64,000 nucleotides of DNA from contig NC_135565.1 of the NCBI RefSeq assembly GCF_964340395.1, positions 7,904,242-7,968,241 of the forward strand, given 5' to 3'. The notes under the pieces are model-generated. The model did not search any database. It was not told where the DNA came from and saw only the letters and a program-made list of their open reading frames with translations. The DNA is from Glandiceps talaboti. Its lineage: Eukaryota > Hemichordata > Enteropneusta > Spengelidae. Below are positions 11,854-22,100 of this stretch, in pieces. The translations under genes and the position numbers were made by a program. How positions within the stretch are numbered: the first letter of the stretch is position 1; the number at the start of each line of letters is the position of its first letter.

Positions 11854-14800
11854 GTGAGACAAAAAAAAGTGTTCAAAAATCTTTGATAGTAACCCAAACA
11901 ATTCTGTAGCTAAGTATTAAGTACATTTTGAAGTAAACTGAGGTCATGGAGGTGACTGCAGCAGTTCAGGGTCAAACCAAAGATAACAGAAACATTGTTT
12001 TGTGAAGTAATAAAGCACAGGTTTTGATGATTTGAAATATTTTAGTATGTAAATATCAAATTATGTTGTGTGCATTGGCTAAATTTCTAGTGCTCATTAA
12101 ATATGTTTGTTAACAACTGGAGCACATAGTAACAATACCGCCAGCTGAACGTTGTCACCTTTTTATGTATAGTATAGACTGTAAAATGCAGCTTGCAACG
12201 TATAATCAATTTCGCTGTCCGCATCCAATGTGGGCTAAAGAAGTCTGAACATGTCACTACCGCCAGACTTAGACTTGATTGGCCAACCATTCAAGAGCGA
12301 CATAACCACAACTTCAATAAACTTGTCAAAAAATGTATTATTAACAAAGTACCATCGTACCTTTCTGAACTTATTTCAACCAATGATACGTTTCATCAAT
12401 ACAATACAAGGACCAAATTCCACATTCCGAAAGCCCACTCTCGTTCCTTCAGATACAGGGCATCCATCGCTGCAAATAGTTCATAAATTTAATGCCCTTT
12501 GTACTCTTTCCTCAAGATGGTCATTATTGTACAGTGCTTAAATTTGTGTCTGTTATGTATATTTGTATTTTAAATCTGTATTGTATTTGTTTATCTTGCA
12601 TTTGCATGAAAAGCCATTTAATGGATGCATTGCCGTTTATAAATAAATAATAATAATAAGACATGTTGTTCCACTCTCACCGGCCTCCTCACATCTGACT
12701 GAGGGGTTGACTGCTGTTTAAGGGCGCCCCCATAACGGCATACCTCACAGACTAGGTATAGTACAATGTAATAGACAAAATGTACTAGCTACTGAACTTG
12801 AAGATCTGTTTTGATTTACATATGTACATCTATCAGAAAGGAATTTTGCAGGGAAATGTGTATTGTCTTGATTTACATGTAAAGTACACAAAAATGACTC
12901 TTTACTCAAAGTAAAATGAGCTGTACCTCAGTAACAGAATAAAATAGCACCTCTCTCATATAGATTGTTTGTGTTTGTTCCCCTCTCATAGGTTTTGATG
13001 TTGTTCCCATGGAGATAAAACTTGGCAAGCCAACAGACATCACACTACCAAGGAATGCGCGCTATAAGTTCACATTGGCTAATATCACAGACTTGAATGA
13101 CACAGTTGCAGTCTTTCAGATTCATACTCAGTATAAAAACATATCAGCATCACTTGGAGTAGTACCGACATCAGATACAGCTATGAATAGATCTGACGTT
13201 GGGTTGATTACAGAGCTACAAATACCACAATCTATTGCAAACTGGTATGTCAATAATTCATACAATCAAACTGTTGCTACACAAGTAACAGCATTGCTCT
13301 ACAAAAACGACGGTAAGCACTTTTAATGTAGTAATAGTGAAAGTTACTGTATTGGAATCTAGTTTATGAAGCAACTGCATTGCTGTCATCAGAATCACTC
13401 AGACATCATCAGCGTAATGACATTCTGCAATTTGATCAGGTGACCTCCAAAGAAAGCTACATAGACACTTCAAAAACTAGATTCCAATATCAATGTTAAA
13501 CTTCACTATTACTACAGCAAGTATAAAAAGAGTCAAGTATCAATTTCTATTCTACTCTTGCTGTATTTATTGTACTCGGCATGGGAATAGGATGGATGGA
13601 TGGGTGTGTTTCTTTGTATTGTATTTATTGTACTAAGCATGGGGGTAGGATGGTTGGGTGTGTTTCTTTGTATGTATTTGGGGCCATTTGAGACTCTCAC
13701 GGCATCGCTACTTTCACCCAGTGGTCTTAAATAAATATATCGGTTTGACTGTTTGCTATAAACTGCAAATTTAATCAAGCCCTCAACTGTTACTGTCAGA
13801 CTATCCATAAACAGCAAAAGCTCACTGACTGCGAAACTAGCTATTTTTGCAGTGAGTGGGCCTTTGCTATTTGTTGGCGGTTGATCGGTTAGATTGGACT
13901 TGGGGTTATAGTAAATGATGAAACCATGGATGTATAGAGATTCTTGTGTTGAAGACCAACTTTTACTATAATTCTACAAGGCGACTATTTTCACCCCAAA
14001 TTTTTAATCCCAATCAATATAGATCGTTTAAAACATATTAAACTGAAGAAAAAAAATTTGTACAAAAACCTGTGTGTGAAATTGTTGTCACTTTTATGCA
14101 AGAGTAATTATACTAATATTAATAATACATCCTTGTACCATGACCATGACCAAGGGTTTTTATTGCTTACATTCACTTAGTGAACGTAAATTCCTTAACA
14201 GTTTTTATTACATGCAATGAAACTGCATAAGGAAGTACACGAACATATTTGAGTATTGTAGATTTTGATATTTTCTTTTGTCAGTGTGATGAAATATGTA
14301 CAGACATCGCCGGGGAAAGAAAACAAACAAACATACATACATGTACATGAAGGTCAAGAAAACAGAGTTTCTTAACTTTTTGTTTTAAATATTTGATAAA
14401 TGTTTAGGGTCAGCGGCTTAAACTAAAGGTCGGTTGTGTTATCGGAAACACAATTTTTATTTTATTTTGCCTAATGAGATCTCTTTTATCTTTCAGATCC
14501 AATTCCTGGTGCTTGTAACTTTGAATTTGACCTTACAAATGACCCCAACATTCATTTACACTATAACATATATGAGACGTATATAGATTTCCAGAAAGCC
14601 AATGTCGGTTGGTCAAGGGGTGGCAAACAGAGTCTATGTGACCGTCCTCCACCTAAACCTACACCACGACTAAGGCTAGTTTATGATGTTTATCAGTATT
14701 TCCTGCCAGAACACAATTTACTGGAGTCTGTGTTGTTTGATGGATTACAGAAGATGAGCACAGTGAAGTCAATTTTAAAACATGGAATGAAGGTAAAAAA

Positions 14801-17800
14801 ACAAAAACATTTTAAAGTGGCCATATGGATGAGGATTGGGTAGTTATTTTGGATTTTTAATTTATAAAACATTATTATAATGGCTTCCTACTTCCTACAT
14901 ATGCCAAGTTCTTGTTTGTAACTCAGTACATTGCGAAAGGCTGTAAAAAAAATATGTAAAATGTTTGTTGTTCTTTCAATAACAAACATTTTACACATTT
15001 AGTAATCTTTTGCAATGTATTGAGTTACAAACAAGGACTTGGTATATGTTCTTTCACATTGATTTTTCAAGTAGGAAGCTATGATAAACATGTTTTATAA
15101 ATTAAATATCCACAAAAAATACCACGATTGAGACAGACAGCACTGGTTTAGATGTCTTTCCTCACATAAATTAACCATTAAAAAGAACTTGCGATAGTTA
15201 TTCTATTCCATAACATTTAGATATACAGTCAGGTGATGACCTACTATATATCCTGCCTTGATATCCTAGGATAAAGAATTTTGATTTCGAAATGTCGGAT
15301 TGCGTTTATTGATCGGGACTGTTTCACTCATTCCTTTCAATTGTACGATACATTTTTATAATGTTTTCTTTACAGATAGCAACAGTAGATGGCAGCAATA
15401 AACCCACATTGTCTGCATCTTCATTTCATGGTCAAGGGGTGGTTTATAATATCATTGTACAAGACCCATTGAAAGGTACCAGTGCTGCCTATGTACCAGT
15501 ATCATCCTATGGCTGTAGTTTTACAGCTAAAGTGGATGGGTGCCATATGTCTGGTAAGCTTCAAAAACACATATTTACTATTTAGACATTTCTCTATCAT
15601 ATCACACTATGCAGGGAGAAATTCTGACATAAATTGAAGTCCACTTAGGTTTTCAATGTTAGATTCAGAAGTGTTTCATGCTTACAATATGATAAAAGAT
15701 GGACTTTTAATGCAATCTGGCAGAAAAAAAGAATCTACCAAAGGTATAAATACACTGTTTGTTATACGTTTTGCTGTAATATGAATATCTTAAAGGGTGT
15801 CCAGACTCGATGGGTAGGCTGTAGCAGTCAATAGACATGTTGCTAGTTCCCTCGATGCATCACACATCACCCTAAACACTCCATTCTGTACATGCAGGGG
15901 GGTTTGCATGTACATGCTAATCAGGGGTGGGGGGGGTGTCAACTGACCACCATACCTTGGGTTTACCAATAAAAGTCTTCTCTGTCATTCCTGGCTTCAA
16001 CCTTAACAAAATCACTCCCAATTATAGAGTTCAGCATGTTATGCGGTGAAAATGGTATTTCAATAACGACAAAAAAAAGCCTAAACATAACAAAGACAAA
16101 ATAAGCAATGTCTACTCACGTTGGACATCCTTGAACCAGAAAATTGACTATTACTATTTGAATTTGAGATATTGATGCCTGCCAGTATATACCGGTATAC
16201 ACACAGAGTGAAGATTGTAACTTAACTATGTACCATGTGCAGTGTTTTATTTAAGGGCGGTAAGTAGGTAAAATCTACCGGGGTTCCCACATCATTTTAC
16301 CGGGGTTCCCCACCTAAACTATGATACATTGCATGGGAAGCACTACCAGTTTTACCTCTTTCCCCCTTTCTGTTACCGGGGTTCCCAAACCTTAGCAAAA
16401 ACACTGATGTGTATGAGTGTATGACTGCATATAAATTAGTTGACTGGTTTTATGAGACAGTCGTCTTGTCACAGGTTGATTTAATGACATTTACATATCT
16501 ATAGTGATAGCATTGTACCATCATATGCATAATTTATTTACAAGTATACAGTTAGCAGCAAAACAAGAAGGATTTTATGTCTCCTTGCAAATCTTGCGAG
16601 ATATGCAAATATGCTTAGCAACAACAGTTGTCAATGTGATTGTGGTCAAGCTTTCACCATGGCCATGTGCAATGATGTTGAGAACAATAGTGTTGCTAAG
16701 CATTTGACACTTTCAGCTTCACTACCCTCACATGGTTGCTATGGATGCAATGACTCACACAGGATCTCATGAGATCATGAGATGAAAAACGGTTCATTGC
16801 ATAAATGATAATAGATTAACAGTTTCAAATGTAACAATTAGCCCCCCAATACAAAAGACATGGGGGGAGGAGAGGGGGCTGGGGTTTATCAAATATTACA
16901 TAATTATACCTGAAAGGTAAAGGTGACACTGTCTTTGTTTGACATCATAACATCTTCAAAATGATGATTGATCACTTTGTTTTTTAAAAAGTGACTGTGC
17001 GTGCATAAGTGCAATCTGGATATCTTACAAATAATTGGCCACAAATGATGGTATATATGTACTACTTCTTGTTTTAGGTTTTGCTGGATCCAAGAACAAA
17101 AAGGGTCATTACAAAACAGCAAACATGGAAAAGGGAACCAAAATAGTGAAATGTTTGATCTGCTTTCATGCTGCTACATAACTTACAATTTCCTTGTAAT
17201 TTCAGCCACTCCAGGAAATAATAAAGGCATCTTTATAAACTAGGTATCTTTGCTATGGGCTATTGCATCATGTGAGTCAGCAGAAATAATGTATTCATGG
17301 TGGCACAATGAATAGTTATGATTCCTGAGTGCCTATTCCCCTCAGTGTAAAACATCTCTCATGAATATTCATTTTGCAGCCATGAATGTATTCTTCTGGC
17401 TCCCATGATGCAATGTCCCACAGGCAAAGGTACCCTATAAAGGCACAAGATTAACTTCATGTTTCTCTGAATTGCAAGTAATTTTAGGCGATATAAATGA
17501 ATCTCTAGAACACTTAGTTTATGAAAATAGGTTCATTTTCTGGAGTGGAAGTTTATAAGCAACATTTTTGAATGTTTATTTGTACTTCCTTGTTTACAGC
17601 ATCACCTACATCATTGGTAACTGTGACCATATTTGGTGTCCTTGGATTGATGCTTTGTTTTGCTGGTCATCGCTACTTCAAAACAGGTCAGATGTGATGC
17701 CATATGTTCTTATGTTCTACATGGTGGATGTGTGTGTGTGGGGGGGAGAGGGGGGGTGTGGTGCATGGTCAGTTTGGGATTTTTTTGACATCTGATAATA

Positions 17801-20800
17801 TCCACCCAGATTTGTTTCTTGTCAAATTCGTTTCCTTGGTGATGACTTTATTTTGTAAACTCAGCTGATTTGAATTCAATTATTTATTTATTCACATATA
17901 CAAAAAAAGTATATGTCCAAATCTGTACAAATTCAACCCTAAATTGACTAAATGAATTACATCTCAGTATTTTATCATGTCTTGGGAAAGACTAGCATTT
18001 AGCTAAACAAGTGCCTGTGAGCCTATACATCATTTTAGCTGTCTGACTGGTTAATATTCACATACCTCAGATCATAAGACTATTTATCTGCATGCAATGT
18101 ACAGAATTGTTTATCTTTGGTAAATTATATAATAACCATCTATTTTATATTTTGACTCTAGAAATATTTATTTTTGGCTTCTTGATGTTTGCATTGGTGT
18201 TTTATATTATACTTGGTGCTATAGCTGATCTGTCACATTTAGGTATGTACAATGTATATTACTGGAGGTATATGTATTTTATAATAATGGTATACACTGT
18301 ACACTCTAAGCACTGACACCATAATTGACTATTTTGTTCCTAGTACTAGGTTCATAAACTTTATAAGCAAATGGAAAATTCTGTGGCACAGGTGTGCACT
18401 ACTGTGGCACAACCATGCAATATGGTGCACAGGTGTGCACTACTGCAGCACAATATGCTGCACAGGTGTACACTACTCTCACACCAAGTTGCTGCACTAC
18501 TGCAGCATCACTTCATTTTCATAAGGGTGTTTATGCATTTTTTTAAAACTTTGGGCTCTGGAGAGTTACTTGGTCGTCTGCTGGTACTGTAATACAATAA
18601 GTTCTGTTCTGTTTCTGATATTTAGTTCAGTTACTAGTGCCGGCAGCATTTGGATTACTTGGTGGTAGTTTACTGGTACTTTACTGGTGGAGATTTGGTA
18701 GTGAAGTCTGGTGTGTTTTAGTTGCTGGATTACTACTAGGCTATCTATTTGCATCAACAGTTTTCTTCACACCATTTGGTGAGTTAATGTTTTACCTTTT
18801 TTTTATTCTTAAATTCCTATTTGTACAAAAATGTAGTTCTTGAAATTTAACTGAACCATCTTTCGTATTTAGTGTTACTTTGGAACTATCATTATTGAGG
18901 GGTGTGCCCTCCAAAAGCAAATTTGAGATGCCACTGACACATAACAAATTCTTGTGGCTTGCCAATATTCAATGTATCATACCATGTTAAAGTGGCTATA
19001 TGGATGAGGATTGGCTATTTATTTTGGATTTTGGATTTATAAAACAATTTTATCCTCTGGCTTTCTATTTTTCGATGTGAAACAACATAGACCAAGTCCT
19101 TGTTTGTAACTCAGTACATTGCAATTCATTAATGACAATTCTGACACCATTCAGCTTGACCAGTTTAATTTTGATTTTAGGAAAGTCTGTGATTGATGTG
19201 ATGCAAATGTGCTCACAATCAACGCGGATAAGATGAATTTCATGACAATCAAGACTTCTCAACGATCTGTGACAACAGAAGGGAGCCAGAGCATTAATCA
19301 GTCTCAGATACGTCGAGTTGCTTCAATTAATTACCTAGGAGTATTTTTAGATCAATAAATGCTTTGGAATTCACATATTGAAAAAAGTTATAAATTCAAT
19401 TTCACCCATCATAGGAATTATCTCAAAAATTTGACATTATATGCCAAAATCATTTCTCCTCCTAATATATAATTCCATGATATTACCCCATTTGTCTTAT
19501 TGTGTAAAATATGGGGAAATACCTATAAGACGTTTGTCCAACCCATCTTAAATCTACAGGAGAAAGTAATTCGACTCATCACATTTTCTGATTTTCATGT
19601 TCCCTCTGTTTTGCCAACTAAGCATCTTCAATGTTCACCAGTTTTGTATAGTTAATACTTGTTTATTTAACTTTGATTTGAAAAAAACAACGATTTCTCA
19701 CAGACAGTGAATGACTATCTCAACACAATACCACATAATTACATTGACATGACTGTCAACAGGAGACAATTTCTACATTCCTAAAGTTAATCTCACATTG
19801 AGCCAACACAATTTAAAGTACGCAGCCACAAAACACTGGAACTCATTACCCAACTAACTGAAAAAAATAGTAACAAGATCTACTTTAAAATCCCAATTAA
19901 ACTTTAGAAGCAGTATTTACCATATAAATTGCTTTGAAACATTGTTATAAACCCTCGTTTGCCCCTTGTATATATATTCAACATGTGTAATTATTTGCAT
20001 TAAAACATTGTACTTCATGTATATGTTGTGTTTGTGTTTGGTTTTCGTTGTATGTTTTGTTTTTTGTTTTTTTAAATGTTCTATGTATATATTACTGTAT
20101 ATGTTTTCCTTGGGCAACAAACCTGACTAGTTTGAAGTTATTTACCTTATTTACTTAACTAATTCCGTTTCCTCTCTTGATATGTCAATTTTCTTTTCTT
20201 TTCGACCTTTGGCAAATAAATAATAAAAAAATAACTAATCCCCTTACATAGCCAGAGCTAACCCTGAAGTTAACTTCATTAGCCAGAGTAACTAAACCCC
20301 TTACATAGCCAAAGCTAATCCTGTTATTAACTTCATTAGCCAGAGTAACTAATCACCTTACATAGCCAAAGTTAACCCTTTCTCTGCCACAGGTGATTTG
20401 GAAGTGTGGGTGAGCAATGCCGACTATGGTTTATGTTTCGCCTGCTTTGTTCTCATCATACCAGTCTTTCTAATTTACTTTGCAAAACAGGTAAGTCTAA
20501 TCTTTTATGGCAGGTTTTGTGGACCAAGGTTGTACGGAGGAAGATCCTAAATTTAGGATGGCTCATGAGCCATACTACTGAGGTCCATCAAACCTATATC
20601 TGGGGAGAAAAGGTTTTACCATATACCTTATATGTATTGCCATGGAAACATCATTGTTATCACTTAAATTGATTGTGAATCATTAATTTGAATGCACAAT
20701 ATAAAGATTTTGAGAAATAAAAAACCTAAGGTGAAGCAATGAGTGAACAAATATTGACACTTGCCATATTTGAGCAAACGTAGGGTCTAATTTCGAAAAT

Positions 20801-22064
20801 GATTGCATGGGTTTAAGTTAATTACTGTAACACTGGAAATGATACTGGGTATATGATAATACTGATCAGTCATCAGATTTGTATACACCTAGCATCCTGA
20901 ATCTGCACTAGCTGCAACTTTAACATTTTTGAAACTGTTATATTACATATAATGACTTATTTATAATAGTGTGCACCCTGTACATGTATACTAATAAATC
21001 ACCTATGGGGTAAATGTATTTATATAGTTATACACATATACAATAGCAAATTCTTTTTTTGAGTACTCACCCTAAAGACAACCACCCAAATGCATTCACA
21101 ATTAAGCTTGTTACTATTAATGACTAAAATTTACCTTTAATTTTAGTGAATATATAGCTGGTTGTATTTCAATTGGTACAAATTACTATGTGTATGTAAG
21201 CATTCAGGCACTTAGTTTGGAGACATCAATGACAATAAAAGTAACTAAAAAAAAGAGGGGGGTCTGTGATTTCAGTAAACAATTTAGTTTTCCATAAATA
21301 CATAAAACCTCTCCCTCTCCTCTCTCACCCACCTCACATGAATGAATGAATGATTGAATGAATGAATGAATGAATGAATGAATGAATGATTGAATGAATG
21401 AATGAATAAATAAATAAATAAATGAATGAATGAAAAATACAGAACTCACTGTAACACCTTGTAGTTGCCCAGGTAGTGGCTGGGAGATGGGAGAGACAAA
21501 TATGAAAACTTGCATAATTCATTTTAAAATATCAGGAAAAATAAATGGCAATTTGGAACGTTTTGAACCTTTGACTCCTATATCAAGCACAAAGGAACCA
21601 CAGACATGGGTTGTTGTGACATGGAACAACCAGGGTATATAATCCATATTTTCTGTTCAAAGACAATAGCTTGACTTGTGCATGGTATACGTACAATTAT
21701 GTTGTCTTTTATTTGGTCTCTTTCAGTTAAATATTCTATCCTGTTGCATTGTGGGATCCTATCTGTTTATTGTGGCAGTCAGTTCATACATATACACTAG
21801 TCTGGGTTATATCGTCTTAAACCCATTAAAAAGAGTTTTAATGTCAGACTATGATAAAGCGTATACCAGTGTGCCTTTCCAGAGAAATGGTAAGTTATAA
21901 CTCTATAATGTATTATTACTCTGGTAATTGAGGTTTATATTTATTTATTTTATTTATGTATTTATTTTATTTTATTTATTTATTTCATTTATTTATTTAG
22001 TTATTTATTTAGTTATTATTTATTTATTTATTTAGTTGTTTATTTATTTATTTTATTATTTATT

Positions 22065-22100
<36 letters not shown>

